Of a stretch of 38,077 nucleotides of DNA, positions 15,542 through 24,278 are shown one piece after another. The stretch's first letter is position 1. Each line of letters starts with the position of its first letter. The DNA comes from a bacterium. GTDB taxonomy: Bacteria; CSSED10-310; JAFGSJ01. Below the pieces are notes generated by a model. The model saw nothing but the letters and a program-made list of their open reading frames with translations. It was not told where the DNA came from and searched no databases. Location of the stretch: contig JAFGSJ010000098.1 of assembly GCA_016934675.1 (NCBI GenBank), forward strand, positions 1 to 38,077, in the 5' to 3' direction. The translations under genes were made by a program, and so were the position numbers.

Positions 15542-16478
15542 GAGGTCAATCCTGAGAAAAGGGGCATTCTTCATCGCCCTGAGTACACTGTTATTGTGCA
15601 GTTCGTGCTTTTCGAATAAATCGTTGCGGTTATCCGATCAGGAATTATATCAACTCGGCACGCAGCAGTTCGAGCATAAAAAATACCTGAAATCACGCGA
15701 GACATATACCTTGTTACTTGATTATTATCCCGATTCCTCATACGCCGCGGAAGCCCAACTGAGTAAGGCAGATGCTTATTTCAATGAAAAGAGTTACATT
15801 GAAGCCGGGATCGAATACAATTTGTTTCTCGAGTTTCACCCTGCTCATCCCAGGGCAGATTATGCCCTCTTCCAGGAAGCAGAATGCAATTACATCAACA
15901 TTCGGAGCATTGACCGGGACCAGACCAACGTCATTGAAACGATCAAAAAGTTGAAGAAACTCCAATCGCTCTATCCTCAAAGTACATATAGAGACCAGGC
16001 CCAGGAACGCATAGAAGAATGTCAGAGCCTCATCAATAATCATTCACTATATGTCGCCCGTTTTTACTATCGTTGGGCCCGCTTCGTTTCCTCGATCGAG
16101 AGATATAATTCGCTGTTATCCACTGAGCCCGCGATCGATGATGAATTACTCAAGACCGTGCAGGATGAACTTGAGCAGGTCAAGCAGGAATATCTTACTT
16201 TTTTGATTGGTTTATCAGATAAGAATTTTCTGAAGGGGCGGTATCATGGGACTCTTTCTGCTTACGAAAAGATGCTTGAATATTTTCCGGAGAAAGAGAA
16301 CGATGAAACTGTTTTATTCAGGATGGCCCTTTCATATGAATCGACCGAAGATTATGACAATGCCAGTACCTATTTTCAGAAAGTGATCGATCATTTTCCA
16401 TCAGGAGAGCATGCTGCAGAGGCACAGGAGCATCTGTCCCAAATCAAGGCGAAGCGAGAGGCGGTCCCGGCCACATAA
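15531..16478 (+). CDS. BamD-like TPR outer-membrane lipoprotein
   Basis: 315 aa from ATG 15531, which follows GAGG by 10 nt and gives a proper lipoprotein signal. The longer in-frame start at 15480 has no ribosome site. Residues 1-25 form the signal ending LLLCSSC with Cys26 as the lipidation site. The body is TPR repeats: ELYQLGTQQFEHKKYLKSRE and LLLDYYPDS, then a DAYFNEKSYIEAGIEYNLFL repeat, and C-terminal repeats (LKGRYHGTLSAYEKML, YDNASTYFQKVIDHFPSG). BamD, in the beta-barrel assembly complex, has about five such repeats in about 245 aa. The extra middle region here, and a non-bam operon, mean it could be a paralogue (outer-membrane lipoprotein with a YfiO/tol-pal-type fold) rather than true BamD. 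Confidence 0.75.
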   Translation: MQSERSILRKGAFFIALSTLLLCSSCFSNKSLRLSDQELYQLGTQQFEHKKYLKSRETYTLLLDYYPDSSYAAEAQLSKADAYFNEKSYIEAGIEYNLFLEFHPAHPRADYALFQEAECNYINIRSIDRDQTNVIETIKKLKKLQSLYPQSTYRDQAQERIEECQSLINNHSLYVARFYYRWARFVSSIERYNSLLSTEPAIDDELLKTVQDELEQVKQEYLTFLIGLSDKNFLKGRYHGTLSAYEKMLEYFPEKENDETVLFRMALSYESTEDYDNASTYFQKVIDHFPSGEHAAEAQEHLSQIKAKREAVPAT

Positions 16479-16505
16479 TGGATGGAATGATTGGAGAGAA
16501 CGGGC

Positions 16506-17216
16506 ATGGATAATGCGAGTAATGATCTTTATCACAAAGCTAACGAAGCTTTTCGGGAAGGCCGCTGGAGTGAAGCGGAGACGCTCCTGCGTCAAGTGTC
16601 CGAGTTGAAACCGTATTATGCTGATGTCTTCCACAAGTTGGGCGTGATTGCCCATCAGAATGGGGACCTGAAGCAGGCGGTCGCTTATTTTCAGAAGGCT
16701 TTGGCTCTAAATCCGAATTACACCGAGGCCCAACTGAATTTAGCGATAACCTATAATGCCATCGGGCAATATGACAATGCGTTAGAGGTTTTCAGCGGGG
16801 CCGTTCAGCAGGCAATTCTAGAAGCCGGTCCGCTCGATCCTCATGTCAAAGCCAAGATTGCGAACGAGCATTTCAAGTTGGGCAACATTTATTATGAATT
16901 TGGTGTCCTTCAAGAATCGCTTGATCAGTATGCCAAAGCGGTTAAACTCTGTCCGGGTTTCCCTGATATCAGAACGAAGTATGGTGTAGTCCTGCGTGAT
17001 CTGGGGCGTTTCCCTGAAGCGGTCACCGAGTTTCAGGAGGTGCTTCGTCAGAAATCGGCCTATATTCCGGCCCGAAATCATCTAGGCTTGACCTATCTGA
17101 AGATGGGGCTTAAGGACGAAGCCCGGACTGAATGGGAAAGGGTCCTGCAGATCAACCCCAGAGATAGTATTGCCTCTGCTTGTCTCAACATGATCAAGGA
17201 TAAAAGTAATTCATGA
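16506..17216 (+). CDS. TPR repeat protein
   Basis: 236 aa from ATG 16506, with GGAGAG 7 nt upstream; the in-frame TTG at 16491 is an unlikely start. There is no signal peptide, so it is presumably cytoplasmic. About six TPR units are visible, for example DLYHKANEAFREGRWSEAE, VFHKLGVIAHQNGDLKQAVA, AQLNLAITYNAIGQYDNALE, GNIYYEFGVLQESLDQYAKA, TKYGVVLRDLGRFPEAV and NHLGLTYLKMGLKDEA. TPR proteins act as protein-binding scaffolds. Its partner is unknown, but it lies between a TPR lipoprotein and a solute-binding protein in one operon. The stop overlaps the next start (ATGA at 17213-17216). Confidence 0.85.
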   Translation: MDNASNDLYHKANEAFREGRWSEAETLLRQVSELKPYYADVFHKLGVIAHQNGDLKQAVAYFQKALALNPNYTEAQLNLAITYNAIGQYDNALEVFSGAVQQAILEAGPLDPHVKAKIANEHFKLGNIYYEFGVLQESLDQYAKAVKLCPGFPDIRTKYGVVLRDLGRFPEAVTEFQEVLRQKSAYIPARNHLGLTYLKMGLKDEARTEWERVLQINPRDSIASACLNMIKDKSNS

Positions 17217-18820
17217 TGAAACAAGGTGTTCGCCTCGAGGTCGTGCTGGTTGAGGTCGTATTTTTTTTCTTCTGCGTTTTTAGTATCTGGGCACAACAAC
17301 CGACCGTTGGGTCGGTCCCACAGATCAGTCAGGACCTGAAAATCGGTATTCTACAGTCTGTTCTGACGCTGGACCCTCAAAAAGCCTATGACCCGGGTTC
17401 GCAGATTGTGGCTCATGCCGTGGGTCAAACCCTCTATTGTAATATCGCAGCCGGGAAGGTTGAATTGGTCCTGGCAGACAGTCTGCCCGAGAAACAAGCC
17501 GAGAACATGTATCGTCTGAGACTGAAAAGCAATGCCCGTTTTCATAATGGTGAACCCGTGACAACGGCAGATGTGATCTACACGATCGAAAGATTAAAGG
17601 ACCCGCTCCTCAATCCGCCCGCCGCACCATTTTTTGCCAGAATCCGTTTTTTAAGTCCTGTTGATGAGACTCGATTGGATTGTTCATTCGCGGGCACCGA
17701 GCAGGAGCTTGTGAGCTTATTTTCTCGAACCGAGTCGATCATCCTGTCCCAAAAACAGCATCTGACGCTCGGCCAGGCCGGTATGATCGGGTCTGGTCCC
17801 TTCTCCTTAAAGGATTGGCTCCGCTCTCAGCGAGTTGTATTGAAAAGACACTCGCCTTCCTGGGATGATCAGGACCTGAGCGGGGAGCACACCACAACTT
17901 CAAGCAGGAAGCCCCTGTCCGGGCAAGTCATACTTATGAAGGTCCCTGATGCCGAGACTCTTTATACAAAGTTACTCAACCGGACCCTTCACCTGGCCAT
18001 CGATTTACAACCGGAACAAGCCCGTCGGCTTGCAGGGAAGGATAAGCATTTCATGATCACCCTTTTTCCCAGTCATCGGGCCTATCAACTCTATCTCAAT
18101 CGTGACGCGGCACCCCTTGATCAGGTCGAAGTGCGACAGGCTTTGTCCCGGGCGTTGGATCGTGTTCGGATCACGAACCAGTGTCTCGCGGGTTATGGTC
18201 GTCCGCTCAATTCACCCTTATTGCCCGAAATGATCGATACTGTGCCAGCCGGAGTGAGGGACAATTATACCTATCAACCGGAACGTGCCCGGAATAGCCT
18301 CTCAGACACTATCAGCTCTACCAATCCAGGAGAACAGGCCCTGACTTTAATAGTAACCTATGAGCCACTTCTGCAATCGATCGCGCTCGAGCTGCAGAAG
18401 CAGTTGCATGAAGTCGGGCTGATTGTGAACATACTACCCTTGAATAAACAAGATTTGCTGGACGTGCTCTATAACCGAACACAGACAGCCGAACTCAGTT
18501 GGCATATGGCCCTGGAGGACTGGTATGACTGGCGATTACCCGATGATCCCCTCGAGTATCTGAAACTACAGTTTCAATCCAGTTCGAAATACAACAAGGT
18601 CGGTTTTGTCGATCTGACCGTGGACACTATTTTCCGTGAAATGTCCTCGAAATTGTCAGAATCGAGTCTGGCAACAGTTTTACATAAAATTGCGGATGAT
18701 TGTACCGTCATTCCGCTCCTGAGTCCCTATCGGATCATGGTCCATGACCAGAAGGTCCGCGATCTGAACTGGGACAGCAAGGGCGTTCTCTATCTCGATC
18801 GTTGCTGGATTGAGAAATGA
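17213..18820 (+). CDS. Extracellular solute-binding protein, family 5 (peptide/nickel type), without its transporter
   Basis: 535 aa. The N-terminal signal peptide VEVVFFFFCVFSIWAQQ has likely cleavage near residue 27; no lipobox is seen. The SBP_bac_5 domain fills the rest: ILQSVLTLDPQKAYDPGSQI, MYRLRLKSNARFHNGEPVT with TADVIYTIERLKDP, GSGPFSLKDW, VRQALSRALDRVRI, and a C-terminal segment with WYDWRLPDDPLEYL. Family 5 proteins deliver oligopeptides or similar ligands to ABC permeases. No permease or ATPase of that kind is in the window. The gene is coupled at both ends (ATGA overlaps) to a TPR protein and an RND exporter, so its binding function may have been recruited for something other than uptake. 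Confidence 0.83.
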   Translation: MMKQGVRLEVVLVEVVFFFFCVFSIWAQQPTVGSVPQISQDLKIGILQSVLTLDPQKAYDPGSQIVAHAVGQTLYCNIAAGKVELVLADSLPEKQAENMYRLRLKSNARFHNGEPVTTADVIYTIERLKDPLLNPPAAPFFARIRFLSPVDETRLDCSFAGTEQELVSLFSRTESIILSQKQHLTLGQAGMIGSGPFSLKDWLRSQRVVLKRHSPSWDDQDLSGEHTTTSSRKPLSGQVILMKVPDAETLYTKLLNRTLHLAIDLQPEQARRLAGKDKHFMITLFPSHRAYQLYLNRDAAPLDQVEVRQALSRALDRVRITNQCLAGYGRPLNSPLLPEMIDTVPAGVRDNYTYQPERARNSLSDTISSTNPGEQALTLIVTYEPLLQSIALELQKQLHEVGLIVNILPLNKQDLLDVLYNRTQTAELSWHMALEDWYDWRLPDDPLEYLKLQFQSSSKYNKVGFVDLTVDTIFREMSSKLSESSLATVLHKIADDCTVIPLLSPYRIMVHDQKVRDLNWDSKGVLYLDRCWIEK

Positions 18821-21453
18821 ACAGCGACACATGCGATCATTCTTTCAATAGGACCCCCTTCATGCGCTTATTAGTCCGAATACTCGAACGGCTCTTTAAC
18901 CTTGCCCAGCGACGGTCCACTCTGATCATATTCCTGGTGCTCGGTTTTACGGTTATTTCCCTCTTTTCACTCGTGAGGCTCAGGGTAACGAACGATCTGC
19001 TCGATTTGTTACCACGTCACGATCCGAACGTCAGGGTTTTTCTCGATCTTGTTTCTCACTTTGGACCTGAGGAGAATGTGGTTGTCATACTTCGACCCAA
19101 TGATCAGGCCGACCTGGATGATTGCCTCGAGTTTGCCCAGGAGTTGGAGAATCGCCTTTCATCTCAGCCCCTGATCAAGGAAATGACCTTCCGTAAGGAT
19201 TATTTTACCAATGAGACCTTGTTATTTGGATTAAGGAACCTATTCGTCCTGACCCCGATTGATCAACAGGAATATTTGCTTGACCGGTTTCAACCCGAGA
19301 GTGTTTCCGATCAACTGAGAAAATTCAGGAGTCGGATAATCACAGGGTCCATGGCTTCAGACGAATTGGCCTTGTTGAAACAGGACCCGTTGGAGTTGGC
19401 CACGGGTCTGGTCGAACATCTACTGCCCCAATCGCTGCAAAATTCTATGGATCGGACCAGCAGTTACTTTTTAGATCGGGACGGTACTTTTCTTCTCTTT
19501 TTTATCAAACCGACCTTTCAACCCTCTGATCTCAATACCAACCTTGAATTCAACCGTTTCTTATCGGACGTACTCGCTGCCCTGATGCGGGAAATGCCCC
19601 AAGTCAAGGCAGAAATGACGGGCATTTTCGCCATTATGTCCGAGAGTTTTACAAGCTTGAAAAGCGATATGCTACTGATGAGCTGGCTTTCACTGCTCGG
19701 CATACTAATCATCTATGGCGTCTTTTATCGCCGTTTGATCATGTTGGTAATCATGGCTGTATCGCTCGGTTGCGGAATCTGTTGGACACTTGGACTCGTA
19801 TCCTTGAGCGGTCAGTCGCTCAATGCGGTCACAGCAATTTTTCCCGCGTTCTTACTCGGATTGGGCGCTGATTTTGCCATTCATTTTCTGGAACGATATT
19901 ATAGTGAATTGCAGATGCAGACCTCAAAGAGTCGCGCCCTGCACCAGGCCTTTGTGCAGACCGGGACGGGCATGATCGCCGCGTGTTTGACCACATCCCT
20001 GGCTTTTCTCACTTTATTTTTAACAGATTATCAGGCTTTTCGACAACTGGCCGTCCTGGGCAGTGCCGGGCTGTTCATTGTTTTGATTGCAGTCTTTCTG
20101 ATTGTGCCGATCTTGCTTAATTGGTCTCGGACCAGGGTAGAGCGGCTGGGCAGCACAGTGCCTGTCTCGGGCCTGGTCAACGCATTCTTCAGGCTGATTG
20201 AACGTGCACCGAGGGCCATTTTACTGACCATGGTCATCATCACGTTGATCTTGCTTTTTCCGGCTATGCATCTGACCATGGCCCCACATTATCTCGATAT
20301 CGTTCAATCGCGGGACAATCGGGCCCTGCAGCTCCAGAAACAGCTTGAACAGAGTCTGGGTATTTCGCTGAATCATCTTTTCTTGATGTATGAAGGACCT
20401 GAACTCGAACCGCTTTTGCAGAACAATGAGCGTTTTATTCAAAACCAACGTTCGGTTGGTCAGGAAAAAACGCTCGTGATCGAGAGTATCGTGAATTGGT
20501 TACCATCACAAGCCGAACAGTCCAAACGGATATCAGCCCTCACGCAGAAATCGAGCTTGGCCCTGACGTTTCCAGGAGCGGGCGAGGAGATTGGCGGGCT
20601 GATTGCGAAAAAGGCCGGGGAACTTGGATTGTCAACTACCTTTTTTCAAGAAAACTATGTGCCTCAACTGCTTCATTCATTCAGATGCGAGCCGGTTACT
20701 CAGGAGAGTTTTCCGGTTTCCTTGACCGGTCACTTCATCAGGCCCTATCTCCACAAGAGTGGTGGGACTTATCGCCTGGTCAGCAAGATTTTTTTCCCTG
20801 AGAATATTCTTTTTTCTGATGCCGACATGTCTAAAAGGGTCCGGGAACTCCAGGCTACGGACCCGGCTCACACCGGGAAGTTTTACGGTATTTCACTGAT
20901 CATGAGCGGGCTGCAGACCAGGATCAGAGACGATATCAGCTTATGCATCCTGATTACGAGCTGCATCATTCTCGGTTTCCTGTTATACTATTTTCGGAGT
21001 CCGCTCGATACCTGTCTGGCCATATTACCGGTAACTTTCGGCACGATCTGGATGCTGGGATTGTTTAAAATTGCAGGCGGTGAACTCAATGCGATCAATC
21101 TGGCCGGTATTCCCCTGATAATCGGCATCGGTGTGGATGATGGCATTCACCTGGTCCATCGCTTCCGTGAAAATCGCACTGAAACATCGATCAGGAGCTT
21201 GAAGGGTTGCTTACGGGCCATTATCCTGACCTCGCTGACATCAATGATCGGTTTTGGGGTACTGCTGGTTTCGGATATTCCTGGGATCGTAACGTTGGGT
21301 GGGCTGGCGGTAATTGGGTTGGCATGCTGTCTGGGACAATCACTGTTGATCGTGCCCGCATTATTCCAAGTTCTGACTATGCGGAGACTATCACGACCGA
21401 ACACGGGTCAGGCCGGCTTTTCTTCTTCGGCCGGTGCCTTCCAGAACAGGTAG
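18817..21453 (+). CDS. RND superfamily exporter, MMPL/HpnN-like
   Basis: 878 aa. RND/MMPL proteins move lipids or other hydrophobic molecules across or out of the inner membrane using the proton gradient. The topology is the family's duplicated one: one membrane segment (about 35-57), a large periplasmic domain (about 60-285) and five segments (about 286-435). The second half repeats this from about 468. The conserved transmembrane motifs are GLGADFAIHFLERY (about 348) and GIGVDDGIHLVHRF (about 770), with acidic residues where proton-relay residues are expected. Length and layout match HpnN (hopanoid transporter) proteins, but no hopanoid genes are nearby, so the cargo is unknown. The start overlaps the SBP stop in ATGA. 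The 3' end overlaps the opposing zinc-ribbon gene by 46 nt. Confidence 0.85.
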   Translation: MNSDTCDHSFNRTPFMRLLVRILERLFNLAQRRSTLIIFLVLGFTVISLFSLVRLRVTNDLLDLLPRHDPNVRVFLDLVSHFGPEENVVVILRPNDQADLDDCLEFAQELENRLSSQPLIKEMTFRKDYFTNETLLFGLRNLFVLTPIDQQEYLLDRFQPESVSDQLRKFRSRIITGSMASDELALLKQDPLELATGLVEHLLPQSLQNSMDRTSSYFLDRDGTFLLFFIKPTFQPSDLNTNLEFNRFLSDVLAALMREMPQVKAEMTGIFAIMSESFTSLKSDMLLMSWLSLLGILIIYGVFYRRLIMLVIMAVSLGCGICWTLGLVSLSGQSLNAVTAIFPAFLLGLGADFAIHFLERYYSELQMQTSKSRALHQAFVQTGTGMIAACLTTSLAFLTLFLTDYQAFRQLAVLGSAGLFIVLIAVFLIVPILLNWSRTRVERLGSTVPVSGLVNAFFRLIERAPRAILLTMVIITLILLFPAMHLTMAPHYLDIVQSRDNRALQLQKQLEQSLGISLNHLFLMYEGPELEPLLQNNERFIQNQRSVGQEKTLVIESIVNWLPSQAEQSKRISALTQKSSLALTFPGAGEEIGGLIAKKAGELGLSTTFFQENYVPQLLHSFRCEPVTQESFPVSLTGHFIRPYLHKSGGTYRLVSKIFFPENILFSDADMSKRVRELQATDPAHTGKFYGISLIMSGLQTRIRDDISLCILITSCIILGFLLYYFRSPLDTCLAILPVTFGTIWMLGLFKIAGGELNAINLAGIPLIIGIGVDDGIHLVHRFRENRTETSIRSLKGCLRAIILTSLTSMIGFGVLLVSDIPGIVTLGGLAVIGLACCLGQSLLIVPALFQVLTMRRLSRPNTGQAGFSSSAGAFQNR

Positions 21454-22136
21454 CGAGTGCAATTCTCGCAGTAATTGATCGTATCGTTTCGTCTGATATC
21501 AATCAGAATCTTGGGACGAATGACCATATGGCAGCCACCGCAACGTTCATTCAGGATTGGAACCAAAGCCGGTGACAATTTCGAACTGATCAGTTTGTCA
21601 TAATGAGAGAGAACGGGCGGGTCAATCTCTTTTCGTACGGACTGTTGTTCCTCAACCAATTCCGTGCATTTGTCTCTGACCTGTTTATCCTCGCTTCTGA
21701 GCAGGTCGATGGCTTGTTGTATCTCGGTGCGGAAGGATTCCAATGCCTTTTTCAGCTCGACTTGTTCTTTCTTGAGGGCGTCGATCTCTTCGTAGGTCTC
21801 CAAAATGGCGCTCTCGATCTCGCTGTTTTGATACTTGATCGTTTCGATTTGCTTGAGCATGGCCCGATAATCGTCATTGCTCTTGATCTGGTTGAGCTGG
21901 GTATTGAATTTGACCAGCTTTTCCTCGTTATCCTGGAGATCATTATCCAATTTCCGTTGCATTTTTCTCTGTTCTTCCAGTTCATTGGCCTTGTTCTCCA
22001 GAACTTTTGCCCGGTCGTTCACTTTCTGTTCCAGCCTTTCGATCTCAGGGGGAATCTGGGCAAGCCTGGTTTCACATTCCCCGATTTGCAGATCAATGGA
22101 CTGGAGCAGTTGCACTTTTTGTAGTATTTCGATCAC
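21408..22136 (-). CDS. CT398/DUF164-type coiled-coil protein with C4 zinc ribbon
   Basis: 242 aa from GTG 22136, with AAGGTGG 5 nt before it; an upstream in-frame GTG at 22145 overlaps that site and is less likely. Residues about 5-180 form a long antiparallel coiled coil (Glu/Lys/Leu/Gln heptads). A C4 zinc ribbon ends the protein: CGGC (199/202) and CENC (223/226), with the hallmark HMVIRP between them. This is the CT398/DUF164 family. A link to flagellar and secretion assembly has been proposed for chlamydial CT398, but its general role is uncertain and it is widespread in bacteria. It lies downstream of dnaG and a tRNA, probably in one transcript. Confidence 0.82.
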   Translation of the reverse strand: MIEILQKVQLLQSIDLQIGECETRLAQIPPEIERLEQKVNDRAKVLENKANELEEQRKMQRKLDNDLQDNEEKLVKFNTQLNQIKSNDDYRAMLKQIETIKYQNSEIESAILETYEEIDALKKEQVELKKALESFRTEIQQAIDLLRSEDKQVRDKCTELVEEQQSVRKEIDPPVLSHYDKLISSKLSPALVPILNERCGGCHMVIRPKILIDIRRNDTINYCENCTRYLFWKAPAEEEKPA

Positions 22137-22169
22137 GTTTACCACCTTATGTTATCTTGAAGAGGATAG

Positions 22170-22242
22170 TGGGCCCACCAGGAATCGAACCTGGGACCAT
22201 CCGGTTATGAGCCGGGGGCTCTACCAACTGAGCTATGGGCCC
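22170..22242 (-). tRNA. tRNA with CAT anticodon (Met elongator or Ile2)
   Basis: Minus-strand cloverleaf: acceptor GGGCCCA/TGGGCCC plus discriminator A, D arm GCTC-AGTTGGTA-GAGC, and anticodon arm CCGG-CTCATAA-CCGG (anticodon CAT). The T arm is CCAGG-TTCGATT-CCTGG. It is 73 nt and CCA is not encoded (CTA follows). The TTC and AGTTGG signatures are normal. Lack of the initiator-type C1-A72 mismatch excludes initiator tRNA. CAT could be elongator Met or lysidine-modified Ile2; the sequence alone does not decide. Confidence 0.93.
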
Positions 22243-22297
22243 AGAAAAAAAATCACCTTTACTTTAATGTTTTATCCGGGGATTGTCAAGACTGGAT

Positions 22298-24100
22298 TCA
22301 CTTTAAAAGCAGGGTCAATTCCTGAATTTGACTGGTAAGGGCCATGATTTCCTGGGATATTTTCCGGAACTTGGTCAGATCTTTTTGAAGTTGGGGTTGA
22401 TCGAGAATTTTGATTCGTTCCTGGCGCATCCGTTCCAGCACTTTGATGCGGGCTTTGGCCAACCAACCCTGGATTTGATCATCGACATTGGTCTCGATCG
22501 TGGGCGACATGCACAAACGAATCAGCACATCCTTCATGGGCATGACGCCCCAACAATCAAGCCACTGCTGCGGCTGGGTTATCTGTTCTTTCTCCCACAC
22601 GGAGATCATGAGCTTGGCAAACTCAGTCAGTTGAGGGGCTTGGAAAATCAGTTCCTGGATTTCCGGGCGATAACGTTCGATTTTCAGGGGATTGTGCAGG
22701 AGCAGGGTGAGCAGGTCAAGTTCGAAATCGTTCACCTGCTTTGGTTGGACGCTTTGTTTGGCCTTCTCTTTACCGCCGGAGCGCATGCGTTGACGGAAAC
22801 GTTGATAGAGGTCTCGCTGGTCCACATGCACATATTCCGAGACTTGTTTGAGGACCAGAGAACGTTTGACCGGATCATTGATTTTCATGATAAAGGGGTT
22901 GATTGCATCGAGATAGGCCATCACATCATCAGTTTCCTTCAAATCACGGTCACGGGCAGAATATTCGAGGATAAAGGGGAAGGGTTTCTGACCGTTTTCC
23001 AGCACTTGCAGGAAAGCGTCCCGGCCGTTTTCCCGGACGAATTCATCCGGGTCCTTGCTGCCGGTCAACAAACAGACATTCAGGTCCAGGTCCCGTTCAA
23101 TGAGCATGTCCAGGCTTCTGAGTGCTGCGTTAATTCCGGCCTGATCGCTGTCAAACACGAGTTTTATCGTCCGTGAATAACGGCGAAGCAAGTTGATATG
23201 CTCATCAGTCAGAGCTGTGCCACAGGTAGCCACCACGTTTTGCACGCCGGCTTGATGGAGCGAGATCAGGTCGAAATAGCCCTCGACAATCAGCGCGGAC
23301 CGGTCGCGTCGGATCGCTTCACCGTTCCAGCTCAGACCGTATAACATTTTCCTCTTCTGATAGAGCGGGGTTTCCGGACTGTTGATGTACTTGGCTTCAT
23401 CGCCACTCATCACCCGACCGGCAAATCCGGCAATTTCATTCCGGGCATTCTTCAAAGGAAAGATGATCCGGTCCCGAAATCGGTCATAGGCCGTGGTCGT
23501 CTTTTCCTTCTGGATGAAAAGACCGGTATTCATCAAATCGGTCCGATTACAGCCCTTTTTCAACAGGTATTTATACAATTCGTCCCAGGGTGGCGGGGCC
23601 AGGCCAAGCTGGAAGAGTTCAATCGTCTCAGATTTCAAACCGCGTTCAGTGAGATAGTCACGGGCGGCTTTACCTCTGCGCTGGTCCTTCAGGATTCGGA
23701 CAAAAAAAGCGGCCGCAAGTTCATTGATCTCGATTAACCGGTCCCGCTCCTCCTTTTCCTTACGCTCGACCTGCTTCTCCTTGACTGACTGCTCCGGAAT
23801 GACGACACCCACCCGCTCTGCCACGAAACGGACTGCTTCCGGGAAACTCAGATTGTTATATTGCATGAAAAATGAGAATATGTTGCCCTTGGCCCCGCAT
23901 CCGAAACAATAATAGTACTGCATGACAGGATTGACGGTAAATGAGGGTTTGGTCTCCTGGTGAAAGGGGCAGGGGGCCATATAATTCTTACCGGCTTTCC
24001 GTAAGGTTACATACGGGGACAGCAATTGAACGATATCTGCCCGTTCCTTGATCCGTTCAATGATTTCTGCGGGAATGTGCTGTTGCCTCTGGTCAACCAT
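22298..24100 (-). CDS. dnaG: DNA primase
   Basis: 600 aa, usual length. DnaG lays down RNA primers for replication. An N-terminal CHC2 zinc domain shows Cys44, His47, Cys65 and Cys68 (CPFHQETKPSF and CFGCGAKGN). The catalytic core has the DnaG basic motif region FPLKNARNEIAGFAGRVM with DEAKYINSPETPLYQK, and the Toprim domain has IVEGYFDLISLHQAG (Glu273) and LVFDSDQAG (Asp317, Asp319). The C-terminal ~170 residues are the divergent helicase-binding region. GAGG lies 7 nt before the ATG. rpoD, its partner in many genomes, is not adjacent; instead a tRNA and a CT398-type gene follow. Confidence 0.97.
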   Translation of the reverse strand: MVDQRQQHIPAEIIERIKERADIVQLLSPYVTLRKAGKNYMAPCPFHQETKPSFTVNPVMQYYYCFGCGAKGNIFSFFMQYNNLSFPEAVRFVAERVGVVIPEQSVKEKQVERKEKEERDRLIEINELAAAFFVRILKDQRRGKAARDYLTERGLKSETIELFQLGLAPPPWDELYKYLLKKGCNRTDLMNTGLFIQKEKTTTAYDRFRDRIIFPLKNARNEIAGFAGRVMSGDEAKYINSPETPLYQKRKMLYGLSWNGEAIRRDRSALIVEGYFDLISLHQAGVQNVVATCGTALTDEHINLLRRYSRTIKLVFDSDQAGINAALRSLDMLIERDLDLNVCLLTGSKDPDEFVRENGRDAFLQVLENGQKPFPFILEYSARDRDLKETDDVMAYLDAINPFIMKINDPVKRSLVLKQVSEYVHVDQRDLYQRFRQRMRSGGKEKAKQSVQPKQVNDFELDLLTLLLHNPLKIERYRPEIQELIFQAPQLTEFAKLMISVWEKEQITQPQQWLDCWGVMPMKDVLIRLCMSPTIETNVDDQIQGWLAKARIKVLERMRQERIKILDQPQLQKDLTKFRKISQEIMALTSQIQELTLLLK

Positions 24101-24131
24101 ACGATTGCCTCACGTGGAGATCCATTCATGT

Positions 24132-24159
24132 ATTATACACCAGATCATCCCTGAATCAA
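24132..24159 (-). promoter_or_regulatory. Promoter for dnaG
   Basis: Minus strand: TTGATT (24159-24154), 16-nt spacer, perfect TATAAT (24137-24132). The start site would be near 24125, giving a 25-nt leader before ATG 24100. Confidence 0.6.
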
Positions 24160-24278
24160 TCCCTTGTTGAATACTCAGTCGGTGCATTCTGAATCGTGCT
24201 TGTTTCATACTTGACAGAATACCTGCCCACAATGCGGACAGGTCTGATGGCTAAGAAATCAGCCGACTGGAGCCGGGC

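Noticed and set aside
22328..23176. 282-codon ORF antisense to dnaG
   Set aside because: It lies fully opposite an unmistakable dnaG; long antisense ORFs are expected from its codon use.
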